Shown here piece by piece: positions 8,218 through 15,472 of a DNA stretch of 64,000 bases; within the stretch, counting starts at the first letter, position 1; each line of letters starts with the position of its first letter. Under the pieces are notes generated by a model, which worked only from the letters and a program-made list of their open reading frames with translations, ran no database searches and was not told the origin of the DNA. The position numbers and the translations under genes are program-made. Location: NCBI RefSeq assembly GCF_031954525.1, contig NZ_CP134867.1, positions 1,116,001-1,180,000 on the forward strand, given 5' to 3'. The stretch is from Dyella sp. BiH032. GTDB taxonomy: Bacteria > Pseudomonadota > Gammaproteobacteria > Xanthomonadales > Rhodanobacteraceae.

Positions 8218-8949
8218 TCAAAGTCCGTTGGAAAACTCTTCCAGTTGCGTCGCGCTTACCCAGCCTGCAGCACAATCTACGTACTGCCCATGCTCCAGCC
8301 GGCATGCCCCCGAAGGCGCCGTACCGGCCCATTCCACCGTTGGGCTCCCTGGCTTGCCGCAGATGGCCTTCCCCGCGCAAGCCTTGACGGACTCGGCGGG
8401 AATGGCCGTGACGTAGTACCAGAGGGCCTCGTCCACCGCAGGTTTGCGAGCATCGGCCGCGATACAGACAAACTGCGCTTCGCGCAGCTTCGCCACCGGC
8501 GTGGTGGGGAAGGGGGCGAAGGCGGTTTGCAGCGTCACGCCCTTCTCGTCATCGCTGTAGACGCGGCCGTAGAAGCCATCGCCGCTGCAGCCATCGGTGT
8601 AGACGCTGACCCGGTACTCCCCTGCAGTGCATTCCGGCGACCAGTCCTTCTTCTTCTGGACGCAGGCGATGCCAGGCAGCTGTGCGACCGATGCGGGCAG
8701 CTCGCCCTGCATGGCAGGAGTCGGCTCGGGGCGGGTGCCGCTCGCGACAGGTTCGCTGCCGGCCGTCGATGCCGGGGCAGGCGTCGATGCTCCAGGGGCG
8801 TTGGCTCCATGGGCGGATGCTGCCGTGGCTGTCGCGACGGGCGTGGCTTCACCGGATGGCACGGGCACCTCGCTATTCGATGCCGAATGGCCGCATGCCA
8901 CCAACAGCAGGCAGGGCAGAAGGCGAAGGAAAGGACGGGTGTGGGCCAT
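8218..8949 (-). CDS. Lipoprotein, candidate immunity protein for the NlpC/P60 effector
   Basis: A 243-residue protein with a lipoprotein signal (lipobox LVAC, Cys19), then an Ala/Pro/Ser/Thr-rich linker to about residue 80 and a globular C-terminal domain with about eight cysteines, including ACVQKKKDWSPECTAGEY and a C-terminal GACRLEHGQYVDCAAGW pair. The long flexible linker would let the domain reach the wall from the outer membrane. AGGAG precedes the ATG. It lies immediately upstream of the effector in the same direction, the arrangement of XAC2610/XAC2609 in X. citri. I cannot name the domain family. Confidence 0.72.
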   Translation of the reverse strand: MAHTRPFLRLLPCLLLVACGHSASNSEVPVPSGEATPVATATAASAHGANAPGASTPAPASTAGSEPVASGTRPEPTPAMQGELPASVAQLPGIACVQKKKDWSPECTAGEYRVSVYTDGCSGDGFYGRVYSDDEKGVTLQTAFAPFPTTPVAKLREAQFVCIAADARKPAVDEALWYYVTAIPAESVKACAGKAICGKPGSPTVEWAGTAPSGACRLEHGQYVDCAAGWVSATQLEEFSNGL

Positions 8950-9096
8950 GGGGTACTCCTGACGAGCGGTCGAGCGTTGCTGGTGATGGATAGGCGCTGG
9001 GTGAGGCGCGGTCAGGTGGACCGCGCCTCGCTTCCAACAATCGTTCCAGGACTTTGCGCAGATAGATGTTCGTCCGGTGTCAGCCGGACGGGCGGA

Positions 9097-10368
9097 TCAT
9101 CGTTGCGGTGTGGCCTGGACCTGCTGCTGGGTTGCTTCGTGCGTCTGTGGAACTGCACCTGCTGCCGCTTGCCCGGCTTGGCGCATCTCGCGGCTGCTCT
9201 GTTCGATCGACGTGTTGACCGCCTGCTGGGTCGGCACTTCAGCCATGCGTTTCAGCGGCGAATTCAGGTCGCCCTGCACCGCATAAATGCGGCTGCCGTC
9301 CTCGCTGATCATCACGTGATCGATGCGAGTGAGGCCGGCGCGCTGGGCGGCCACGGTAAGAGAGCCCGCGACGTTCTGGCTGATCTGATCGGGCGTGCGG
9401 TTACGCTCGGCGTCGATCCTGTGCACGCCATCGAGCGCTTGCCGGAACACGTTGTGCGAAGGGTGTGCGGCGTCGCCCAGGTGCTGGCCGGCATGCCTGG
9501 CCTGCGATCCGATTTCCCGGGCGAGCGCGGCTTGTGTCAGCGGACCGACCTGGCCATCGGGCTGCAGCCCATGATCGTGCTGGAACGCCCTGACTTTCGC
9601 TTCGGTGAGCGGACCGAAGGCCTTGTCGGCCTGCAAGCCATAGCCGAGCCGGTTCAGGTCTTCCTGCAACTTGCCCACCGCGTCGCCATGTGCGCCATGT
9701 TTGAGTACGGCCGTGCCGTTCTCGTGGCGCACCGGTTCCGGTCCATGCTGGCCATGCGCGCGCTTCATGAGCGCATCCAGACCATCACGGTTGCGCGTGA
9801 TGTCGTGCATGTAGTCGTAGTTGCTGGTGTCGTTGCTGTCGCGCATCACGCGACCGCCGGTCGCGGCCGCCACGGCGCCGCCGTAGCCGGCGATATGGCG
9901 CGCCTTGAGGAAGCCGGCGACTTTCTCGGGCTTGTCGTCATCGTGCAGCACGCCGTTCTTGACCGCCTGGCGGTAAGCGTTGCTGCTGTTGATGCGGAAC
10001 GCGTCGTCTTGCAGCTCGGCTGAAGCCTTGTATTTCTCCAGGCTCAGCCCGTGCTTCCAGTTGGATGGGTCATTGAGGAATTCGGTCATGTGGCCCTTGG
10101 AGGCCCATGCCCATTCGCTGCGATAGCCCTTCATGGCGTCCTGCAGCTTGTCCTTGTCGATGTAGCCCGCATCAGCGAGCCAGCCGGCGCCGGCCTGGTA
10201 GCGGCCGACGTAGCCTTGCTTGTTGGTCACGGCGAGATCGCCGCCGCTGCTTTCCGTCATGACGACGGAAGCCACGAGCCGACGGGTCATCGCGTCGTCC
10301 AGACCGGCGATGTTGCCCTGGTGGTAGTCCTGCGCAGTGGCCACTGCGCGCTCTCGTCTATCAGCCAT
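9097..10368 (-). CDS. X-T4SS effector: lysozyme/transglycosylase-like domain, peptidoglycan-binding domain, XVIPCD
   Basis: A 423-residue protein without a signal peptide. The N-terminal domain has a lysozyme-superfamily pattern: MTESSGGDLAVTNKQGYVG, with Glu39 as the likely catalytic acid followed by GRYQAG, as in lytic transglycosylases. A PG_binding_1 domain lies at about 222-285 (HGAHGDAVGKLQEDLNRLGY, AFGPLTEAKVRAFQHDHG). The C-terminal XVIPCD (about 300-423) has GLTRIDHVMISEDGSRIYAV, QGDLNSPLKR and a Gln-rich tail. It should cleave glycan strands of target cells after VirD4-dependent transfer. AAGGAG precedes the ATG. The upstream lipoprotein is the probable immunity partner. Confidence 0.88.
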   Translation of the reverse strand: MADRRERAVATAQDYHQGNIAGLDDAMTRRLVASVVMTESSGGDLAVTNKQGYVGRYQAGAGWLADAGYIDKDKLQDAMKGYRSEWAWASKGHMTEFLNDPSNWKHGLSLEKYKASAELQDDAFRINSSNAYRQAVKNGVLHDDDKPEKVAGFLKARHIAGYGGAVAAATGGRVMRDSNDTSNYDYMHDITRNRDGLDALMKRAHGQHGPEPVRHENGTAVLKHGAHGDAVGKLQEDLNRLGYGLQADKAFGPLTEAKVRAFQHDHGLQPDGQVGPLTQAALAREIGSQARHAGQHLGDAAHPSHNVFRQALDGVHRIDAERNRTPDQISQNVAGSLTVAAQRAGLTRIDHVMISEDGSRIYAVQGDLNSPLKRMAEVPTQQAVNTSIEQSSREMRQAGQAAAGAVPQTHEATQQQVQATPQR

Positions 10369-10419
10369 TTGCTACTCCTTAAGTGGATGACGATGCTGGT
10401 CGAGTTGTATGGCGGAGGG

Positions 10420-11169
10420 TTACGTCTCCTTACAGCGCATGGCCGCCATCCGCTGCGCCGGCTTGCTCCGGTAAAACACGAACGTGGTGCTGCCCGGCCC
10501 CTGGTTGCCGCCATCCTCGTCGACATAGGCCTCGGCGAAGACGGGGGGCAGGCGGGCTCCGAGCTGGATCTGATAGAAGGCGTTCTTCTGCGTGTTGGCC
10601 GCAGTGGTACCGAAGTCCAGTTCGCATGAACCGCCGGCAGGCTTCACGCTGGCGTCGCCGCCCAGCTGATGCTGGATGATCTCCTGGTAATTGTCGCTGG
10701 GATAGAACTTCACCAGCACGATCGACTGCACTGCCTCGGCGTCGCCGTTGAGCGTGACGCCTACATTGCCTTCGTTGTCCTGCCGCGTGCCTGCTTCGTC
10801 GCCGGTCTTGCCGTCCGGGACATCGACCACGCCGAAACCGGCAAGCAGCAGGTTGCCGCTGCGATAGTGCGAGGTGTCGGGACCGGTCGCATCGGGATTG
10901 TCCTGCGGCTTGGCATCGCGCCACTGGACGCCCGCCACGGCGTCGAACGCCGACCAGGCCGGGGCGTTGGGCGCGGCGAACGCGCCAAGAAGGTTCTGCA
11001 AGGGCGACATGGCACTCTTTCCTTGAGTTACGGCTTGCGCAGCCGGCGCGGCGACCGTCGCCGCCGGTTGCGGCGACGAAGACGCTGCGGAGCTGTCCGG
11101 AGCCTGAGACGAGCCGCAAGCGCTCAGCGAGCCGAGCAGGGCAGTCAATAGGAGCTTGCGGGGGCTCAT
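10420..11169 (-). CDS. Lipoprotein, candidate immunity protein for the lysozyme-like effector
   Basis: A 249-residue protein with a lipobox LSAC (Cys18), an Ala/Ser/Pro-rich linker to about residue 50 and a globular domain with two cysteines (GGSCELDFG and the C-terminal AAMRCKET). AAGGA sits upstream of the ATG. It lies 51 bases before the effector and is co-directional. By analogy with known X-Tfi proteins it should sit in the periplasm and block the cognate lysozyme in self or sibling attack. I do not recognise a named inhibitor family; the role is inferred from position and export signal. Confidence 0.72.
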   Translation of the reverse strand: MSPRKLLLTALLGSLSACGSSQAPDSSAASSSPQPAATVAAPAAQAVTQGKSAMSPLQNLLGAFAAPNAPAWSAFDAVAGVQWRDAKPQDNPDATGPDTSHYRSGNLLLAGFGVVDVPDGKTGDEAGTRQDNEGNVGVTLNGDAEAVQSIVLVKFYPSDNYQEIIQHQLGGDASVKPAGGSCELDFGTTAANTQKNAFYQIQLGARLPPVFAEAYVDEDGGNQGPGSTTFVFYRSKPAQRMAAMRCKET

Positions 11170-11497
11170 GACGGGCTGTGTCCTTTCAATCAGGCCGCGG
11201 AGATCCGCAGCGTGGTTCCTTCGAGGGCCTTCTTCCCGGCCCCGGCCGATGTCGGCCTAACTGCATGAGTCAATGGCGCATTTGAACGGCTTTGGCGGCG
11301 CGGGGCAAGTGCAGCGGGCTCCGGGCGTTCTCTTACCAAGTTTCATCGCCAACCGTCCGCGCAGAGGGCTTAGCCACTGAGCGTGAGGGAAGAGCGGTTG
11401 TTAAGTGGTGTCGGGTTTCACATCCATCGACATTGCTTGAGTCCCGCCGCCAAGTGGTCATCCATGGCTTAGCCCTCGGCATCCTCCGCGCGGTCTA
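11170..11497. other. Intergenic gap of 328 bases upstream of the effector modules
   Basis: No credible gene is seen on either strand. Since the three effector modules downstream are nearly contiguous, this is the most likely place for a separate promoter driving them, but I could not pick out a convincing -35/-10 pair. Confidence 0.4.
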
Positions 11498-11938
11498 TCA
11501 TTCGGCACGCAGTTGGATGTCTTCGCCGGTTCCAGTCACGCTGACCCGGCTGCCCGAGGTGAGCCCCTCGATATCCTCGCGCCGCTGCGTCGTGGATAGG
11601 ACTTTCCCCGTGTCCAGCTTCAACTTGACCATGTAGTGGGCTGAAGGGCCCTGATCGCCGATCTTTGCAGCGGTGTTTTCGCCGACTTGAGGCGCAACGC
11701 TTCCTACGGCGGCGCCTGCCGTCCCGCCTTTGAGGGCGAGTGCCGACCCGGCGACCTGACCCAGGAAACCACCGATCTTCCGCTTGGTCTTCGTGGTTGC
11801 GGTCTCGTCATCCCCGCGGTTATCGATGGGCGTCAAGGTAACGATGGTGCCGTGACGGACTGTTTGCGCATGGGCTGCCGGAATCAGCGCCAGAGGCATC
11901 GCCATCGCAAATAGCCAAGCCATCTTCCTGGAATGCAT
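11498..11938 (-). CDS. Exported glycine-zipper protein, SlyB-like
   Basis: A 146-residue protein with a clean signal peptide (HSRKMAWLFAMAMPLAL, then AAHA before the cleavage site) and GAAGGAGGA before the ATG at 11938. The middle has a glycine-zipper membrane-associating segment (GGFLGQVAGSALAL, then GGTAGAAVGS), and the C-terminal part (HYMVKLKLDTGKVLSTTQ...GSRVSVTG) resembles the domain after the zipper in SlyB/OmpA-like lipoproteins, but no lipobox cysteine is present. It may associate with the inner or outer membrane near the secretion channel. Its place between virB6 and the effectors suggests an accessory role, which is inference. Confidence 0.65.
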   Translation of the reverse strand: MHSRKMAWLFAMAMPLALIPAAHAQTVRHGTIVTLTPIDNRGDDETATTKTKRKIGGFLGQVAGSALALKGGTAGAAVGSVAPQVGENTAAKIGDQGPSAHYMVKLKLDTGKVLSTTQRREDIEGLTSGSRVSVTGTGEDIQLRAE

Positions 11939-11985
11939 GAATCCTCCTTCTTTGCCGTCGAGTAAGCGATTGGTCGCCTGAACTA

Positions 11986-12429
11986 TCAGCTGTTCTTTGG
12001 TTTGCCCCAGCTCTTGAGATAGGGGCGGCACTTCACACCGCTGTATTCATAGCGGGCAATGATGCCTTCTGCATTCGCATAGAACGTAATGAAGCAGTGG
12101 TCCTGCCTCGGCACGTTTACGACTTCCTCGTGATAGTTCTGCTGGATGACGCCTGGAGCGACCATCTGCTGGCCATCGTAAACATCGTGGCTATACGAAT
12201 ACGCATCGATGCCGAAGTAGAACGAATAGGCGGTTTCGTTCGAGCTCTCCAGCTCGTAGGTCCGGTAGCCCTTGTCGATGGGCCATTGCGTCAGCAGCTC
12301 GCTGGCGTCGTGCCCAAGCCAGCTTTCGGCAATCTGGGTGGCGACTTTGTCTCCACCGTCGCCTGCATGTGCGGGGAGCGAGAGACCAGACGCGGCTATG
12401 AGTGATATCAGCAACACCCTGAGGGCCAC
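11986..12429 (-). CDS. Small secreted protein of unknown function in the X-T4SS locus
   Basis: I chose the GTG at 12429 as start because AGGAG lies seven bases before it and it begins a standard signal peptide (VALRVLLISLIAASGLSLPA, then HA before the cleavage site). The product has 147 residues. The mature domain has a pattern seen in many small periplasmic proteins: an early SWLGHDASELLTQWP stretch, two cysteines (DHCFITF and GVKCRPYL) and a Gly turn between the last strands. The stop is 47 bases before the SlyB-like gene. The function is not recognised. Confidence 0.6.
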   Translation of the reverse strand: MALRVLLISLIAASGLSLPAHAGDGGDKVATQIAESWLGHDASELLTQWPIDKGYRTYELESSNETAYSFYFGIDAYSYSHDVYDGQQMVAPGVIQQNYHEEVVNVPRQDHCFITFYANAEGIIARYEYSGVKCRPYLKSWGKPKNS

Positions 12430-12823
12430 ACTAAAACTCCTTGGGTTTAAGTGTGTTGTCAGGGCGAGACCGCACAATCCCGGCAAGGGGCCTTGAAGAT
12501 TGGCGGAGGCTTTTTTACGGAAATCCATATCCTTGATCTTGTCCTGGCCTCGGCGCTATCCCTTACCTTTGCCCTGGTCGCCCACCTTCGGCGGTGAGCT
12601 GCGCAGTCGTTAGCTTAAGACGGCGCTACATGAGTAGCAGGTGGTCTATAAGGTGACATTCTTTGGTTGGCCCAATCATGCCTGAAAGATGCATCGCAAG
12701 CGTGGCGCCACCGCACGCCTATGGAAATTTAGTACTTGTCGGTAAAGGCGGCGCTTCAATTGATACGCGCGAGCAGGGACTTATCTGCAGCAAGCATGTA
12801 GCAGCGAGCAAATGCCCAGGCAA
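12430..12823. other. Gene-free stretch of about 390 bases with lower GC
   Basis: No ORF with a ribosome binding site or export signal is seen on either strand. Parts around 12600-12800 are richer in A/T than the flanks. The stretch lies directly downstream of the duplicated DUF4189 tail, so it may be decayed sequence from the same duplication. Confidence 0.4.
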
Positions 12824-12955
12824 TCACTGGATACGTCCCGCATAACTACATTCTTTGTAGGCGATTTTGCATGCCGTAATGACGCTATTGCAGCCTTCCA
12901 TCGCGTCAGCCTCCGCCTTCTGGGCTGTGGGCGCAGTGGACGTCACAGTATCCAG
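12824..12955 (-). pseudogene. Diverged duplicate of the DUF4189 C-terminal end, in frame after the TAG stop
   Basis: Directly after the TAG of the DUF4189 gene the same frame stays open for 43 codons, to a TGA at 12826-12824. Its translation includes STAPTAQKAEADAMEGCN, VITACKIAYKEC and SYAGRIQ, which aligns without gaps to the last part of the gene itself (SAPTAKEAETDAMRGCN, ITTGCKIAYSAC, SNAARVK). This is a partial tandem duplication lacking the N-terminal part, its signal peptide and a ribosome binding site. It is either a remnant or a readthrough extension; the frame and both conserved cysteines are intact. Confidence 0.75.
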
Positions 12956-13459
12956 CTACTTCACTCTTGCGGCGTTGCTGCATGCGCTGTAGGCGATCTT
13001 GCAGCCAGTGGTAATGTCGTTGCAGCCACGCATCGCATCAGTTTCGGCCTCCTTGGCCGTCGGAGCGCTTGCTGTGGTGAACCTGTTGGCACCCCAGCCT
13101 ATGGCAACGCATTGGTTGTGGTACGCAAGCTGAAGCTTGCAATTGGGACTTCCGAACTTTGCGCAATCGTGCATAGCTGCATCGATGGCTTCCTGTTTAC
13201 TTACGCGATCAACCACCAAACCGGCTTGTCCGGTTTGTTCATCCACTACCACTGCACCCCAACGGTCTGCCCATACCGGTTGGGTAGCCGCAGGTTGCTG
13301 AACTCCCCCTTGGTAATAGGGGGAGTTCGGCTGGTCGGGAGGAATGCAGCCAGGATTGCCGGCGGAGGGGACGCCTGGAGCGCATTGAGCCCATGCGGTG
13401 GCCTGGAACGTCATCGCTAGGAGCAGGAGCAACTTTGCTTGGATGCGCATTGGAGCCAT
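12956..13459 (-). CDS. Exported DUF4189 domain protein
   Basis: A 167-residue protein with a signal peptide (IQAKLLLLLAMTFQATAWA) and a Pro/Gln-rich segment to about residue 60. The DUF4189 domain follows: WGAVVVDEQTGQAGLVVDR, then KQEAIDAAMHDCAKFGSPNC, YHNQCVAIGWG and a C-terminal repeat of Cys-containing helices. DUF4189 proteins are small periplasmic or surface proteins of unknown role. The gene begins 12 bases after the virB6 stop, so it is co-transcribed with the channel genes. Either of two ATGs (13459 or 13450) could be used. The C-terminal 35-40 residues have a second copy just downstream. Confidence 0.8.
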   Translation of the reverse strand: MAPMRIQAKLLLLLAMTFQATAWAQCAPGVPSAGNPGCIPPDQPNSPYYQGGVQQPAATQPVWADRWGAVVVDEQTGQAGLVVDRVSKQEAIDAAMHDCAKFGSPNCKLQLAYHNQCVAIGWGANRFTTASAPTAKEAETDAMRGCNDITTGCKIAYSACSNAARVK

Positions 13460-13470
13460 TCTTGTCGTTC

Positions 13471-14601
13471 CTATTTCCGCTTCTCGATCTGGTCGGATTG
13501 CGCCACGAAACTATTCTGTTGGCCAAGCAGCGCTGAGTTGTTACTCAGCCCGATATTAGAAGGGGTCTGGCCACTGTCTCGTGAACTATGGCTGGGGTTG
13601 GAAGGAGGCGGTAAATAGCCCGGAGTTCCGGGCGGTTGCGAATTTCCTTGGCGCGCCCCAATAGACCCAAACGCCGAATACGCCGAGAACTGCGCCAACG
13701 TCCCTTGGAAGAACGACGCGGCAATCGGCGGAGCCATTACGATCAGGGTCGAGAGCACCAGACCCATGCCGCCCTGCTGCAGGGCCATGCTGTTGATGCC
13801 GTCGGTGGAGGCGGCGCCGGTGAGGGCCATGGAGGCGTAGTACTTGGCGACGAAGGCGGCGGTGACGGCACTGACCATGCGCATCGCCAGGCCGATCATC
13901 ACGGTGAGCACCCCCAATGAGAACAATGTGCCGATGCCGTATAACAGCCACTTGCTGAATAGCGACTTGGTCTGTGGGAATAGCAGCGAGAGGATGAAGA
14001 ACGGCCCGAAACCGACGAACAAGGCGATGGCGATCTTGTTGAGCAATAGCATGGCGCCCGCGATGACGCCGGGGCCGGCGATGCCGACACCCGTGAACCA
14101 CATGGCGCGTTCCTTGGCCTCGTCGGCGGTCTTGTCGCCGCCGGTATCCAGTGCGTCGATGGTGGACATGGCGACCTGCATGGCGGCCAGATTATCGTCG
14201 ATCGACTGGAAGGGACTCTGGCCGCTGCCGGTCACATAGCTGGAGATGGAGTCCGATACGCCATCGGTAAGCGTCCAGAAGACGCCGGAAGAGCCGGCGG
14301 CCATGCTCGTGGCAACGCCGATGATCAGCGCGCCGCGCAGCGAATCGCCCACCAGCGCCATCATCGGTTCACGCGATTGGCCGGTGACGATGCGGTAGCC
14401 CTGGATCATGATCCAGATCGTCATGAGGAGCAGCGCCACGCTGCCAACCAGCATGGTGGAGCGCTGCAGCAGTTCCCATTGAAAAATGTCGATTTCGTCG
14501 CGGAGGAAGTTGTTGATCTCCGCGAAGAAGACGAACTGGGAAGCGCCGCCGACGGGGTCGGCGGCGCCGACTGCAGCAGAACCAAGCCAATGGCCGATCA
14601 T
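13471..14601 (-). CDS. virB6: T4SS inner-membrane channel protein VirB6
   Basis: A 376-residue polytopic inner-membrane protein (TrbL/VirB6 family). About six membrane helices are visible (for example MLVGSVALLLMTIWIMI, GALIIGVATSMAAG, VIAGAMLLLNKIAIALFVGF, LSLGVLTVMIGLAM). The C-terminal 60 residues are Pro/Ser/Asn-rich and hydrophilic. VirB6 forms part of the translocation path at the inner membrane. It follows virB5 after 59 bases; AAGGAAGG precedes the ATG. Confidence 0.92.
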   Translation of the reverse strand: MIGHWLGSAAVGAADPVGGASQFVFFAEINNFLRDEIDIFQWELLQRSTMLVGSVALLLMTIWIMIQGYRIVTGQSREPMMALVGDSLRGALIIGVATSMAAGSSGVFWTLTDGVSDSISSYVTGSGQSPFQSIDDNLAAMQVAMSTIDALDTGGDKTADEAKERAMWFTGVGIAGPGVIAGAMLLLNKIAIALFVGFGPFFILSLLFPQTKSLFSKWLLYGIGTLFSLGVLTVMIGLAMRMVSAVTAAFVAKYYASMALTGAASTDGINSMALQQGGMGLVLSTLIVMAPPIAASFFQGTLAQFSAYSAFGSIGARQGNSQPPGTPGYLPPPSNPSHSSRDSGQTPSNIGLSNNSALLGQQNSFVAQSDQIEKRK

Positions 14602-14660
14602 GTCATACCTTCCTTAGCAAAAAAGAGACGAAGCGCTGCTCGAGTACGGGTCCGTGTTCA

Positions 14661-15443
14661 TCAGTAGCCGTTGCTGTCGCCGACGTGCAGGCGCTGCATG
14701 TCGCCCGGCTTGGGCGTCTTGACCGCGATGAGCGCGCCCTTCAGCACGACGCCGGTCGTCAGTGCGGTCAGCGCCTGGGCCACGTTCGGATCGAGGCCGC
14801 CGAAAAGCCCGCTGGTTTTGTCAGGCGGATTGCCGGTCTGGGCCGCCTGGGCCATCCGGGTCTGCTGTTCGCGCAGATACTTCAGGCGGGTCTCGTAGGC
14901 ATACATCACGGATTGAAGCTGCTGCTGGTCGATGGCCAGCTGGGTATTGAGGGCGAGCAACTTGTTCGTGTTGTCCTCGAGCTTGCCCATATCGGTGCTG
15001 GCGATGTTCTGGCGTTCCGTCTCGATCTCGCGCAGCTGCTGATCACGCTTCTTGGCGTAGTCGAACATCGTGTACATGTAGGCCATCTGCGCGTTCGTCG
15101 TCCGGATGATCTCCTGGCACAGGCTCTGTTGCGACTGAGGACGCGTCTGGCACTGCGAGATGTCCTGATCGATGGTCGGCTTCACCAGCGCCTGGTCCGG
15201 GTCGGGGACGATTTCCTTCAGCGCCTTGTACGAACCGAGCGTCTGTATCTGCCCCAGCTTGCTGTTGACGTCGCCGAGCTTGCTGTTGATGTCCTTGAGC
15301 TTGTCGTTGGCGTCTTTATCCACGACGCTCCAATCCGCATGGGCGAGCGGGGCGGCCAGCCCTAGCACCAGTGCGAACGCACCCAGGCGACCCAGGCGGC
15401 GCCAGGCAGTGGCAGGCTTGAGCGAGCGTTGGTTGGTCTTCAT
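14661..15443 (-). CDS. virB5: T4SS minor pilin VirB5
   Basis: A 260-residue exported protein. The start at 15443 is chosen because AAGGAG lies six bases before it and a signal peptide follows (LGRLGAFALVLGLAAPLA, then HA); an upstream in-frame ATG at 15476 would overlap virB4 and lacks this site. The mature part is almost entirely helical with heptad-like Leu/Gln/Lys (KLKDINSKLGDVNSKLGQIQ), as expected of VirB5, which caps the pilus. Two cysteines (SQCQTRPQSQQSLCQE) could form a disulfide. Confidence 0.88.
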   Translation of the reverse strand: MKTNQRSLKPATAWRRLGRLGAFALVLGLAAPLAHADWSVVDKDANDKLKDINSKLGDVNSKLGQIQTLGSYKALKEIVPDPDQALVKPTIDQDISQCQTRPQSQQSLCQEIIRTTNAQMAYMYTMFDYAKKRDQQLREIETERQNIASTDMGKLEDNTNKLLALNTQLAIDQQQLQSVMYAYETRLKYLREQQTRMAQAAQTGNPPDKTSGLFGGLDPNVAQALTALTTGVVLKGALIAVKTPKPGDMQRLHVGDSNGY

Positions 15444-15472
15444 GGCGATCTCCTTGTTCCCTAAGTTGATGT

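Noticed and set aside
12812..13420. Plus-strand frame of 202 codons over the DUF4189 gene
   Set aside because: The minus strand carries a signal peptide and a known domain in the same place, and the duplicated tail explains the conservation.
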